Assembly (NCBI GenBank): GCA_945862365.1
Contig: CAMAXK010000011.1
Coordinates: 1-42,884 of the forward strand
Reading direction: 5' to 3'
Source of the DNA: Chlamydia trachomatis
GTDB lineage: Bacteria; Chlamydiota; Chlamydiia; Chlamydiales; 2-12-FULL-49-11
DNA: 42,884 nt
The position numbers and the translations under genes are program-made. The notes under the pieces are model-generated. The model searched no databases. It was given only the letters and a program-made list of their open reading frames with translations, and was not told the origin of the DNA. Below are positions 34,779 through 42,884 of the stretch, piece after piece. How positions within the stretch are numbered: position 1 is the stretch's first letter; each line of letters starts with the position of its first letter.

Positions 34779-35375
34779 TCAGAGTTTTTGGGGTAAACTA
34801 AAACTTGTGCCACCGGCCCCATCTGGGGTAAAAAATAACGTAAATTTTTTCGTCTCAGTTTCATTATAAAATAACCAGTCTTGAGTGTAGCTGAAATTTT
34901 TGTCTACACCTGTATTGATAATGTGTACTTTGAAGTCTTCAGGAAGGTTTTTTTGCACTATAAAAAGGAATTTGCACACATCTATATATAATTCTACAGA
35001 AGGCATGTGCAACTTATCAGTACCAGTATATAGCAACCAAGCATTCGTGCTAAAGGGATTTAGCTGTTGATACACAAAAAACAAAGCAAACAACCTTGCT
35101 TTCTCTTGCTCAATTATACCGGAAATAATGGTAATAGTAAAATTATCCGTCTTTTGTGTCCGTATAGGGTCCTTTGCAAGGTGTAAGTCAAAAGAGGGCT
35201 CTTTTAAGATGGGATATAAAGATGTATTTTCAAGATAGATCTGAATGCTTTCTTTATACTTATCATAATTTTTTCTGTACCAAAGTAAATCTTTGCTATC
35301 CTCAGGGAGAGCAAATATTGTTGTTGAAAAACAAAGTGCCGACCCTAATATTGCTTTCTTAAACCAACTTTTCAT
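34779..35375 (-). CDS. secreted protein of a tandem lineage-specific family, copy 2
   Basis: 198 residues from the ATG at 35375 (GGGAGAAG upstream); the frame is open 18 codons further but the signal peptide MKSWFKKAILGSALCFSTTIFALP fits this start. Paralogue of the downstream gene with the same C-terminal block (DWLFYNETETKKFTLFFTPD, AGGTSF). The two copies have diverged substantially, so the duplication is not recent. No catalytic motif is visible. Function unknown. Confidence 0.75.
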   Translation of the reverse strand: MKSWFKKAILGSALCFSTTIFALPEDSKDLLWYRKNYDKYKESIQIYLENTSLYPILKEPSFDLHLAKDPIRTQKTDNFTITIISGIIEQEKARLFALFFVYQQLNPFSTNAWLLYTGTDKLHMPSVELYIDVCKFLFIVQKNLPEDFKVHIINTGVDKNFSYTQDWLFYNETETKKFTLFFTPDGAGGTSFSLPQKL

Positions 35376-35551
35376 TTCTTCTCCCATAAAAAAAACAAGG
35401 AGTCTAGTGGGTTCTTTGAATATATGCAAGCAAAGGTAAATTTTGGAAAAAATCTATGAATCACAAAGATTATTTTGTACAAATATTTTTCTATACGAAT
35501 ACAAGACATTTTTTCTATGAAAAGCTAATTACGCAAATATCTAATATAAAT

Positions 35552-36118
35552 TTACAATTTATTAGAAAATTTATCCCTTACAGAGGCGGCAAGATTAGAT
35601 AAAAGTTCTGCAATTTTTTCAGATGTTTTAGAGTCTAAAAGATTACCTTCGTTATCAAATTTTTCATGGGCAGAACTAATCATTATTTCAGGGCGATTTA
35701 GAGCATGCATATTAAGATTTACAAAAATTTGACGTAGGTGATACTGAGCGCGCGATGTACCCTGAAGGCCGAGAGAGGCTCCCATGATAGCAACAGGTTT
35801 ATTATCCCAAGAATTATTCCCGTATGGTCTAGAACCCCAATCCAAGGCATTTTTTAATACACCAGGTATGGAATAGTTATATTCTGGGGTAACAATTAAG
35901 ATAGCATCTGCAGCAGCCACTTTTGCTTTTAGTAAAGCCACAGATGGTGGAAGGTTTCCTTCTTTATCTTGATTGTAAATAGGGATGTCATCTAAATCAA
36001 ACATCTCTAAATGACAATCAGCTGGGGTTACTTGTAAAGCGGCCTTCATCAGGGCGCGATTATAGGACTGTTTACGTAAACTGCCTACAATACCTAATAT
36101 TTCAATTTTCTTTTTCAT
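35552..36118 (-). CDS. NADPH-dependent FMN reductase
   Basis: 188 residues of the flavodoxin-like NADPH-dependent FMN reductase family (as in ChrR, azoreductases, ArsH relatives). The phosphate-binding loop GSLRKQSYNRAL (12-23) and the flavin-site segment TPEYNYSIPGVLKNALDWGS are typical, as is GASLGLQGTSRAQYHLRQI. It reduces flavins, quinones or metals using NAD(P)H in the cytoplasm. It is divergent from the photolyase gene with a 61-bp gap, so a shared regulatory region is possible, and a reductase could help keep photolyase FAD reduced; that link is speculation. Confidence 0.9.
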   Translation of the reverse strand: MKKKIEILGIVGSLRKQSYNRALMKAALQVTPADCHLEMFDLDDIPIYNQDKEGNLPPSVALLKAKVAAADAILIVTPEYNYSIPGVLKNALDWGSRPYGNNSWDNKPVAIMGASLGLQGTSRAQYHLRQIFVNLNMHALNRPEIMISSAHEKFDNEGNLLDSKTSEKIAELLSNLAASVRDKFSNKL

Positions 36119-36179
36119 ATTTTTTAAAACATAATTTTATGATATGGTGATTTAAATGTACATGGAAAGTGTGTGATAA

Positions 36180-37556
36180 ATGAAAATCGAAAAGCAGTTT
36201 AAAAAGTCTCTATTTATATTTAGACGTGATTTGCGAGTTGAGGATAACACTGGCTTGATTTTTGCTTTGCATTCATCAGAAAAAGTGATCCCTGCGTTTA
36301 TTTTCACCCCCGAGCAGGCGGGAGCAAATCCTTATAAAAGTGATCATTGCTTAAAATTTATGATTGAGTCGCTCCATGATCTTGATGAGCAACTATCTAA
36401 AAAGGAGGGCAAGCTTTTTGTATTTCATGGAAAGTCCGATGAGATTGTAGGCAAATGTATTCGTGAATTAGAGATTGATGCATTGATTGTAAATCGAGAT
36501 TATACCCCCTACAGCATTCAAAGGGATAAAAGACTTGAAAAGGTTTGCAAAGATAAAGGTATTGCATTTTATTCACTCGACGATGCTTTACTTCACCCAC
36601 CAGAGCATACTTTAAAAAAAGATGGAAATCCATACACGGTATTTACCCCCTATTTTCGTAATGCGTCTAAATATGAGGTGGCACCTTCACAAAAAAACAG
36701 ATGGACAAACTATTTTTCAGGAATCATTTCCTTTTCTGAAAAGTTGAAAAAATTCAAAGCTCCAGACGTGGAAACTCATTTAATAGGGGGGAGGAAAGAG
36801 GCGTTAAAAATTCTTAAACATTTAGATAGTTATGAGCACTATGGAGAATTTCGAGATTTTCCTGCGATAAAATGTTTTACCTCTCTTTCTCCCTATATGA
36901 AATTTACAGTGATTTCTCCTCGCGAGGTGCATGAGGCTATTTGTCATCACTTAGGGGAGGATCATGATCTGATTCGTTCCTTGTATTGGAGAGATTTTTT
37001 TTCTACCATTGCCTTTTTCTTCCCTTATGTATTTAAAGGTTCTTTTCATCAAAAATATGATAAGGTTAAATGGTCTCATAGTGAAACCTCTTTCAAAAGA
37101 TGGTGTGAGGGTGCTACTGGTTTTCCTATCGTAGATGCGGGTATGAGAGAGTTAAATGCCACAGGTTTTATGCACAATCGAGTACGTATGATTACTGCCT
37201 CTTTTCTTGTAAAAGATCTGCACATTGACTGGAGGAAAGGGGAGAGATATTTTGCGCAGCATTTAGTCGATTACGATCCTTCTGTAAATAATGGGAATTG
37301 GCAATGGGTCGCAAGCACTGGGTGTGACGCTCAACCTTATTTTCGAATTTTCAATCCATGGAATCAACAGCAGAAATTTGATCCTGATTGTGTCTATATT
37401 AAGAAATGGGTTCCAGAACTTAAGGATGTTTCTCCAAAAGTGCTTCATCATTGGTTTGAGGAAAAATATAGAGACGAGTGTAAAGATTATGCAGCTCCGA
37501 TGATCAATCATCAAAAGGCTGCAAAAGAGGCGCTTTCTGCTTATAAGTTAGTTTAA
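36180..37556 (+). CDS. phrB: deoxyribodipyrimidine photolyase (cryptochrome/photolyase family)
   Basis: 458 residues, normal for class I CPD photolyases. The N-terminal alpha/beta domain begins SLFIFRRDLRVEDNTGL and would hold the antenna cofactor. The FAD domain carries GFPIVDAGMRELNATGFMHNR, then DYDPSVNNGNWQWVASTGCD and QPYFRIFNPW. Trp374 and Trp376 lie in the NGNWQW segment, and Trp residues of the electron-transfer chain and substrate pocket appear present. It splits UV-induced cyclobutane pyrimidine dimers with blue light. Presence in a presumed intracellular bacterium suggests exposure to light outside the host. Start ATG has GGAAAG upstream. Confidence 0.94.
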   Translation: MKIEKQFKKSLFIFRRDLRVEDNTGLIFALHSSEKVIPAFIFTPEQAGANPYKSDHCLKFMIESLHDLDEQLSKKEGKLFVFHGKSDEIVGKCIRELEIDALIVNRDYTPYSIQRDKRLEKVCKDKGIAFYSLDDALLHPPEHTLKKDGNPYTVFTPYFRNASKYEVAPSQKNRWTNYFSGIISFSEKLKKFKAPDVETHLIGGRKEALKILKHLDSYEHYGEFRDFPAIKCFTSLSPYMKFTVISPREVHEAICHHLGEDHDLIRSLYWRDFFSTIAFFFPYVFKGSFHQKYDKVKWSHSETSFKRWCEGATGFPIVDAGMRELNATGFMHNRVRMITASFLVKDLHIDWRKGERYFAQHLVDYDPSVNNGNWQWVASTGCDAQPYFRIFNPWNQQQKFDPDCVYIKKWVPELKDVSPKVLHHWFEEKYRDECKDYAAPMINHQKAAKEALSAYKLV

Positions 37557-37569
37557 GATCGTTCAATCT

Positions 37570-38199
37570 CTAGAATTTATAAGTGAGACCACCACCAAAG
37601 GTAAATCCGCCAGCATTTACGTCATTTCCATAGACGTTAACAGGTACCGTTTTAAAGTGTACAGGTATGTAGGAATATTCTCCAAATAGATTTAGAAAAT
37701 AGTTGGGTTGAATTCTAAAATATAAACCAGCAAGAGCAAAGAGTCCAATGCCCCCAGAATTTGCCTCATTTGGGACAAAGGATGAATCGGCCCTGCTTTG
37801 AATAAAACTATACCTTGGCCCAAAAGCTGCATAGGCAGTGGTATTTTCCTTAAGATCAAAGTCTACTTTTACCCCTAGACTTAGAGGAATGCCATAAATC
37901 CACGCCTTATCATTATAACCGGTTGAATAGCCATTTTTTTCAAAAAACTCTACAGCTCCATAGATACTCACATATCTCCAAATTGGGTAAGATCCTGCAA
38001 GCTGAACATCGATTCCTCCATTTGAGTAAACATCATTCATCGTACTATCTGTAAAAAAGAAGTAGCCAACTTTAACATCGATAGAAGGGGGGGTGCTTTG
38101 TTCTACTGAACTTTCTACATTAGTTTCTGAAATCTCTTCAGAAAAAATGTAATTTGGTTTAAAAAAGGTAAGGACAATCAAAAATATTAAAATGTGCAT
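37570..38199 (-). CDS. outer-membrane beta-barrel protein
   Basis: 209 residues with a signal peptide (MHILIFLIVLTFFKPNYIFS-EE) and a short acidic linker, followed by alternating amphipathic beta strands (VKVGYFFFTDS, IPLSLGVKVDFDL, LFALAGLYFRI) and a terminal aromatic in GLTYKF, the usual signal for the BAM assembly machinery. The size suits an eight-stranded OmpA/OmpW-like barrel of the OMP_b-brl type. No ligand or pore function can be read. Convergent with phrB, 13 bp between the stops. Confidence 0.82.
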   Translation of the reverse strand: MHILIFLIVLTFFKPNYIFSEEISETNVESSVEQSTPPSIDVKVGYFFFTDSTMNDVYSNGGIDVQLAGSYPIWRYVSIYGAVEFFEKNGYSTGYNDKAWIYGIPLSLGVKVDFDLKENTTAYAAFGPRYSFIQSRADSSFVPNEANSGGIGLFALAGLYFRIQPNYFLNLFGEYSYIPVHFKTVPVNVYGNDVNAGGFTFGGGLTYKF

Positions 38200-38262
38200 T
38201 TTGTAAATTCACTCCAAGTAAATCTATAGAATGTAAATTAAATAATTTATAGTCAAATCAAA

Positions 38263-39723
38263 TTATTCAAAATAGCGTTTAAGTTTCTTAAACGGAGGGG
38301 TCTCTTCTAAGGCGATATAACCATCTGGTCTGACAAGAATGGCTTTAGTAGTGGTGATATCTAGGGCATGAAAGATTTCTAATTGGCTATGATGAATAGG
38401 GGACTCTTCTGTATTAAAAAGAATCAGGTGATATTTAGTGGTTTTTTCCGATGCTATAAAATAATCGATAACCTTTTTATCTTCTATCACCTTAATATTT
38501 TTCATTCGCTTATGAGGGTAGCCGATGGTGGTTTGAGAGATCCCTTCTGTAATTTTTTTACGAATCGATTCAAACGAAAGGATTAAGGAGGCAAAGATTT
38601 TTCTTAAAAATAGAAGGGGCTGTCTGTGAATGGTGATTATATTTGAGGCTCTTTCGGTATTTTTTAATAATTTTTTTCCAAGAGAATGTCTTTCTTTTTC
38701 ATAGGAATTTAATAGGTCTTTATTTTCTATGAGATGGCCGTGTGTATAGGCGATTTTCCAAGCAAGATTAAAGGCATCTTGTATCCCTGTATTCATTCCT
38801 TGACCTCCTACTGGGCTGTGAATGTGTGCTGCATCTCCTGCTAGAAATATTCTACTTTTTCTGTATCTATTAGACAATCTACTATTAATACGAAAATTTG
38901 CTACCCATTTCGGATCAGAAATTTTTACTGGATTTTTCACCAAAAAGGAAAGGGTTGTTTCAATTTCAGCAAGGGAGGGGATTTTTAATTCGTTAGACTC
39001 TATTAGACCATGTTCAATCTCTTCTAGAGTTGATTTTTTACATTTATTTCGAAGTCTTTTTAATTGAAATATCAATCTATATCGATCTTCACCTGGTAAT
39101 GGGATTGCAGCTGCAAGTGAGCTTCTTCCTAAAAAGGCTTGTAGTTCATCATGAGGGTACTGCCAGTTGATCTTTACATCAGCTAAGGAAAATACGTCGG
39201 TAAAAATTTTCCCCTTAAAAGAGCAATGAAGAGACTTTCTTATAATACTATGAGCTCCATCGCACCCTACAAGGTAACTTGCCTTAATCACCTCCTTATC
39301 TGTCTTTGCATAGATAAATTCGCCTCTTTCTTCAATTTCAAGCACCGTGACCCCTCTTTCTATCTTTACCTTGTTTAATTCAAGGAAGTTAGAGAGTATA
39401 TGCTCGGTAGTGTCTTGTCCAATTCCTAGTACATAAGGAAATGGAGATTCAATCTTGTCAAAAGTAATCCTTGTGCAGCTTTTACCCCCCAGGTGAATAT
39501 TTCCAGCCCTTATCTTAACCCCTTGATTTAAAAAGGGCTCCAACACCCCAATTCTTTGAAAAATTTCTAATGTTCGAGCTTGAACAGCCGCTGCCTTTGA
39601 ATAGGTTGAAGGTGAGGTACTTTTGTCAATGATTCGAAATGAAAGACCATAGCGCCTGCATTCAATAGCCATTACAAGTCCAGTAGGCCCTGCCCCTACG
39701 ATAAGTACATCGATTTCATTCAT
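38263..39723 (-). CDS. FAD-dependent monooxygenase (PheA/TfdB-type)
   Basis: 486 residues of the class A flavin monooxygenase group. Dinucleotide motif GAGPTG (10-15), the second FAD/NADPH motif LVGCDGAHSIIRKSL, and the ribityl-binding motif FLAGDAAHIHSPVGGQGMNTGIQDAFNLAWK are all intact. The C-terminal thioredoxin-like end is short. Such enzymes hydroxylate aromatic or quinone substrates; substrate unknown. It lies alone between the barrel protein and the Dps gene. A role in ubiquinone-like synthesis is less likely than in UbiH relatives because the sequence is closer to phenol hydroxylases; this is judged by eye. Confidence 0.85.
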   Translation of the reverse strand: MNEIDVLIVGAGPTGLVMAIECRRYGLSFRIIDKSTSPSTYSKAAAVQARTLEIFQRIGVLEPFLNQGVKIRAGNIHLGGKSCTRITFDKIESPFPYVLGIGQDTTEHILSNFLELNKVKIERGVTVLEIEERGEFIYAKTDKEVIKASYLVGCDGAHSIIRKSLHCSFKGKIFTDVFSLADVKINWQYPHDELQAFLGRSSLAAAIPLPGEDRYRLIFQLKRLRNKCKKSTLEEIEHGLIESNELKIPSLAEIETTLSFLVKNPVKISDPKWVANFRINSRLSNRYRKSRIFLAGDAAHIHSPVGGQGMNTGIQDAFNLAWKIAYTHGHLIENKDLLNSYEKERHSLGKKLLKNTERASNIITIHRQPLLFLRKIFASLILSFESIRKKITEGISQTTIGYPHKRMKNIKVIEDKKVIDYFIASEKTTKYHLILFNTEESPIHHSQLEIFHALDITTTKAILVRPDGYIALEETPPFKKLKRYFE

Positions 39724-39843
39724 AATAACACCTTACATCTATACTTAAAGCTATTGATAGGGATTATTTATAGCAACAATTGATGTTGACGAACTCTTTT
39801 TAAACGTGTTAGCAATGAGTTAAAGGAAAAAGGAGTTATTCAT

Positions 39844-40278
39844 ATGTCTCATGTCGTAAACGATCTAACTAAATTTCTATCAGGAACTTACGGGCTTTAT
39901 TTGAAGACGCAAAATTACCATTGGAATGTAAAAGGACCTTCTTTTTACTCCCTACACCTATTATTTGAAGCTCAATATACAGAATTATACACCTTGATAG
40001 ATGAGATAGCTGAAAGAATTGCAGGTCTTGGCGCTTATGTGGAGGGGAGTTTTTCTGATTTTGAGAAACGTTCTGGAATCACTGCTCCAAAAAAGGGGGC
40101 TAGCGCCCACGAAATGGTGAAAGATTTAGCAGAAAGTCATAAAACCCTATCAGAGATAGGGTTGGTCTTTGTGGGTAAATTTAGCGAATTGGGGGATGAG
40201 GTCTCCTCTGACTTAATGCTAAAAAGTATTACCTTATTTGATAAATCTGCATGGATGCTAAAAAGTCATCTTGAATGA
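39844..40278 (+). CDS. dps: Dps-family ferritin-like protein
   Basis: 144 residues, a little shorter than most Dps proteins (about 155-170). Ferroxidase ligands typical of Dps are visible: His26 in NYHWNVKG, His38, Asp53 and Glu57 in LIDEIAERI. Dps dodecamers oxidise and store iron and protect DNA from peroxide. The N-terminus lacks the Lys-rich DNA-binding tail of E. coli Dps, so protection may be by iron sequestration rather than DNA coating. AAGGAG before ATG; the last 13 bp overlap the end of the convergent propeller gene. Confidence 0.9.
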   Translation: MSHVVNDLTKFLSGTYGLYLKTQNYHWNVKGPSFYSLHLLFEAQYTELYTLIDEIAERIAGLGAYVEGSFSDFEKRSGITAPKKGASAHEMVKDLAESHKTLSEIGLVFVGKFSELGDEVSSDLMLKSITLFDKSAWMLKSHLE

Positions 40279-41501
40279 ACGGTTACGGTTGCAGGGTAGC
40301 TTAGATCTCCATTACTTGCTCTGGATTTAACTGAGTATTCATAGGAAACCCCTTCTTCACGGTTATGGTCAACGTATGTGGTTTCATTTATTCCTGTAGT
40401 TGAGTCAATGAGCGTTCCATTGCGATAGATATTATATCCGATGGTCGCTGGGGTGATGCTTTGCGTCCAATTTAGGGAGTTATATAATTCATACCTTACT
40501 CCAAAATCATTTATTTTTTGTGACCCCGAAAGAGATGCTGGAGTGGCAAGTGGGGCAATGATTACATCGCTAAGACCAGAAGCCAATGCAACTAATGCTG
40601 TTACCGTATTATTAGTCGCATTAATAACACTAGAATTACCGGAAGTATAGTTTGCGGTATATAAAGTATTTCCATCTGGTGTTATTGCTATGCCTTCAGG
40701 ACCACTTCCTGCTGCTAAGTCAATGGTAGTAATGAAGTTTGTTTGTGTGTTGATCTTACTCACGGTTTGACTAAGTTGATTAGTTACATAAAGAAATTCG
40801 CCATTTGGAGTGAGAGTCATTGAAGATGGAGAATTTCCAACACTTATGGAATTAAGAAGAGTGTGATTAGAAGTGTCGTAAATATATATGGGATCAGTTG
40901 AACTATCGGTACCACTTGCCACATAAACTTTTGTTCCATCATTACTGAAAATCATGTCATTTATACTGTTTGGGTTTAGAGTAGTAGTAATTATTGAGTT
41001 GGTATCAAGATTTACTACATAAATTCTATCCGATACCCCTCCTATGTAAGCTAGGGTACCAGCTGGGTTGATAGCAATTTCTTCGGTGTATTGTCCAATT
41101 AAAATGGATGATGAAAATGTATTAGTTGAGGTTGAATAAACATTTACATAATTGGTTGAAACATTTGTAACATAGAGAGATTCACCATCAGGGGAGATGG
41201 CTATTTGGCGAGGGCTAAATATGGAAATTAGGTCAATAACAGTGTTGGAAGAAGTGTCAATAACAAAAATATCATTATCTAATCCTGAAACATACAAAAA
41301 TCGTCCATTTGGAGTTATAGCAAAATCGTATGCACCTACTACACCTGCAATGGTAGCGGTTATAGAATTATCCGTTGTATTAACAACAGTAACGTTATCT
41401 TCTGTTACATTTGAAAAATAGGCGGTATAGGCAAAAAGATTGCCTTGGATACATGCGTAAAGATGGAGGGAAAGAATGGATGTTAAACATTTTTGGTTCA
41501 T
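40266..41501 (-). CDS. exported YVTN beta-propeller protein with Fn3-like C-terminus, copy 1
   Basis: 411 residues: signal-like N-terminus (LTSILSLHLYACIQGNLFAYTAYF), then seven propeller blades of about 42 residues marked by (A/T)I(T/S/N)P(D/N)G..LYV(T/A)N.....V.VI, spanning about 25-315, then an immunoglobulin/Fn3-like module (about 325-410: YNIYRNGTLIDSTTGINETTY). YVTN propellers are surface or periplasmic interaction modules, common in archaeal surface layers and some bacteria. The homologous copy lies 16 bp upstream in the same orientation, so both are probably one operon. It may bind host or envelope ligands; no enzyme site visible. Confidence 0.85.
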   Translation of the reverse strand: MNQKCLTSILSLHLYACIQGNLFAYTAYFSNVTEDNVTVVNTTDNSITATIAGVVGAYDFAITPNGRFLYVSGLDNDIFVIDTSSNTVIDLISIFSPRQIAISPDGESLYVTNVSTNYVNVYSTSTNTFSSSILIGQYTEEIAINPAGTLAYIGGVSDRIYVVNLDTNSIITTTLNPNSINDMIFSNDGTKVYVASGTDSSTDPIYIYDTSNHTLLNSISVGNSPSSMTLTPNGEFLYVTNQLSQTVSKINTQTNFITTIDLAAGSGPEGIAITPDGNTLYTANYTSGNSSVINATNNTVTALVALASGLSDVIIAPLATPASLSGSQKINDFGVRYELYNSLNWTQSITPATIGYNIYRNGTLIDSTTGINETTYVDHNREEGVSYEYSVKSRASNGDLSYPATVTVHSR

Positions 41502-41517
41502 ATTATACCCCTTAGTT

Positions 41518-42771
41518 TTATTGAACGGTTATTGCTATTGGAAAGCTTAAAATATCGTTATTTGCTTTAGATTTAACAGAATATTCAAAGGATGTTCCCT
41601 TTTCTTGATTATGGTCAGAGAAGGTGGTTTCATTTATTCCAGATGTGGAACCAATGAGCGTTCCATTGCGATAAATATTATACCCAGTCGTTTCTTCAGA
41701 ATTACTCGGAGTCCACGATAGATAGTTGTATAGTTCATATCGCACTCCAAAACTATTTTTCATCTTTAACCCTGAAAGTGATCTTGGGGTTGAAAGTGGG
41801 GTTACAACAACACTAAAAGAGGAAGCTGAAAGATCTAAGGTTTCTGTCACAATGTTATTTGAGGTTGCAATCACACTTGTTGTACCACTTCCCTCATTTG
41901 CTGTGTATGCAACAACCCCATCTGGTGTTATTGCAATTGCTGAGGGGTTAATTCCCACAGGAATAGGACTGCCAATTACTGTTTGGCTTGCTGCGTTAAT
42001 TACACTCACATTATTACTATTGTAATTAGCTACATACAAAAACTCACCGTTTGTAGTTGTAGATATATAACTTGGGCTACTTCCAACAGGGATATAAACT
42101 GGTGCGGTACTCATTAAAACATCATAAACAATAACTCGGTTATTTTCAAAATCTGCTGCATAGACTTTTGTCCCATCGGTACTAAAGATGAGATTATTTA
42201 TTCCTGTCCCTGTTTCTATTGTAGATATAGTTAAGTTGGTTAAAAGATCTACTACAGTAAAAATCCCATGAGTTGGGTCACTTGGGTTATATTGGGTATA
42301 GATATAGGCGATAGTTCCTTGTGGATTGATTGCAATATTAGAGGTAGGAGCCCCTATATAAATTTGAGATGTTACTGTGTTAGTTGAAGTGGAAATAATT
42401 CCAACATAATCACTTGAGAGATTTGTAACATAAATTGATTCCCCATCAGGGGAAGCTGCAATTCCTCGAGGTGATTGAATATAATTAACATCATAGATTG
42501 TTGCTATACTACTGTTTGTATAAGTGTCGATAACTGTGATAAGATTTTCTAGCAATGAGGAGGCGTAAAGATAGTAACTGTTTGGGGTAATTGCTATATA
42601 AGCTGGTGATGAGATATCTGGAATTGTAGTAATGATCGAATTATCTACTGTGTTAACAGCAACAACTTTACTATTAGTGAAATCAGAAAAGTAGGCAGTG
42701 TAAGCAAAAAGATTTACCCCCGCACATATACATAGAGTGAAGTAAAGAGCACATTTTAAATTTTTTTCCAA
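41518..42771 (-). CDS. exported YVTN beta-propeller protein with Fn3-like C-terminus, copy 2
   Basis: 417 residues with the same plan as the next gene: signal peptide (LKCALYFTLCICAGVNLFA), seven YVTN-type blades (AITPNSYYLYASS, AASPDGESIYVTNLS, AITPDGVVAYTANEG and others) and an Fn3-like end (YNIYRNGTLIGSTSGINETTF). Identity between the copies is high in the N-terminal AYTAYFS segment and at the C-terminal module, and lower in the middle blades, as expected if binding faces have diverged. First gene of the pair; 113 bp of AT-rich sequence before the window end would hold its promoter. Confidence 0.85.
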   Translation of the reverse strand: MEKNLKCALYFTLCICAGVNLFAYTAYFSDFTNSKVVAVNTVDNSIITTIPDISSPAYIAITPNSYYLYASSLLENLITVIDTYTNSSIATIYDVNYIQSPRGIAASPDGESIYVTNLSSDYVGIISTSTNTVTSQIYIGAPTSNIAINPQGTIAYIYTQYNPSDPTHGIFTVVDLLTNLTISTIETGTGINNLIFSTDGTKVYAADFENNRVIVYDVLMSTAPVYIPVGSSPSYISTTTNGEFLYVANYNSNNVSVINAASQTVIGSPIPVGINPSAIAITPDGVVAYTANEGSGTTSVIATSNNIVTETLDLSASSFSVVVTPLSTPRSLSGLKMKNSFGVRYELYNYLSWTPSNSEETTGYNIYRNGTLIGSTSGINETTFSDHNQEKGTSFEYSVKSKANNDILSFPIAITVQ

Positions 42772-42884
42772 AATATAAATCCCTTATTATTTTTCAAAGT
42801 ATTTTATTTAAAAAGGGAAGCTATGTCAATTGTTTCAAAATTTATATAGCAGACTTCTTTCGTAACTCATTAAGATTCAATCTA

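Overview
The window looks like a chromosomal segment of a low-GC member of the Chlamydiota outside the classical Chlamydiaceae (an environmental, amoeba- or arthropod-associated type). The main support is the gene set htrA, M16C metalloprotease, nrdB, nrdA, pssA and rmuC packed together. As I recall it, this is the neighbourhood of Chlamydia trachomatis CT823-CT828, here locally rearranged. NrdA has three N-terminal ATP-cone-like modules, and NrdB has Phe where most class I enzymes have the radical Tyr, which is the chlamydial Mn/Fe (class Ic) arrangement. Genus cannot be assigned from the sequence alone.

Layout. 1-2455: 3' part of a TPR-like gene, an HU-type DNA-binding protein with its own terminator, and the periplasmic protease HtrA. 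2456-4719: a repeat-rich gap between convergent genes. It holds four copies or part-copies of a roughly 280-300 bp long-hairpin element, interrupted by a cassette with a 55-residue ribbon-helix-helix-like ORF and a DUF1016/YhcG nuclease. 4720-12126: minus-strand PreP-like protease and the nrdA-nrdB operon, whose upstream region carries two NrdR-box-like palindromes 32 bp apart. 12127-17046: a helical protein of unknown function, pssA, an exported APH-like kinase and rmuC. 17047-17476: a gap between convergent genes with another long-hairpin relative and a terminator. 17477-25952: SH3b protein, SWIM-type zinc protein, MscS-type channel, PIN-PhoH ATPase, Na+/solute symporter, RlmB-type 2'-O-methyltransferase and a tandem pair of SGNH-like hydrolases.

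25976-28889: a DEAD-box helicase whose tail contains exactly 14 tandem 9-residue R/S/D repeats, a small RRM RNA-binding protein and tmRNA (tag AANNEEFAMAA) with a clean terminator. 28952-33817: a four-gene YbhG-F-S-R type ABC exporter operon with translationally coupled genes. 33818-36118: a possible decayed ORF, two tandem secreted paralogues and an FMN reductase. 36180-40278: photolyase, outer-membrane beta-barrel protein, FAD monooxygenase and a Dps-type ferritin. 40266-42771: two tandem exported seven-bladed YVTN beta-propeller proteins with an Fn3-like C-terminus.

The housekeeping block (dNTP synthesis, lipid synthesis, RNA metabolism, ribosome rescue) is conventional. The most unusual material is the long-hairpin repeat family at two convergent junctions together with the nuclease cassette inside it, the exported kinase-like protein, the SGNH pair with differently altered motifs, and several tandemly duplicated secreted proteins that look lineage-specific.
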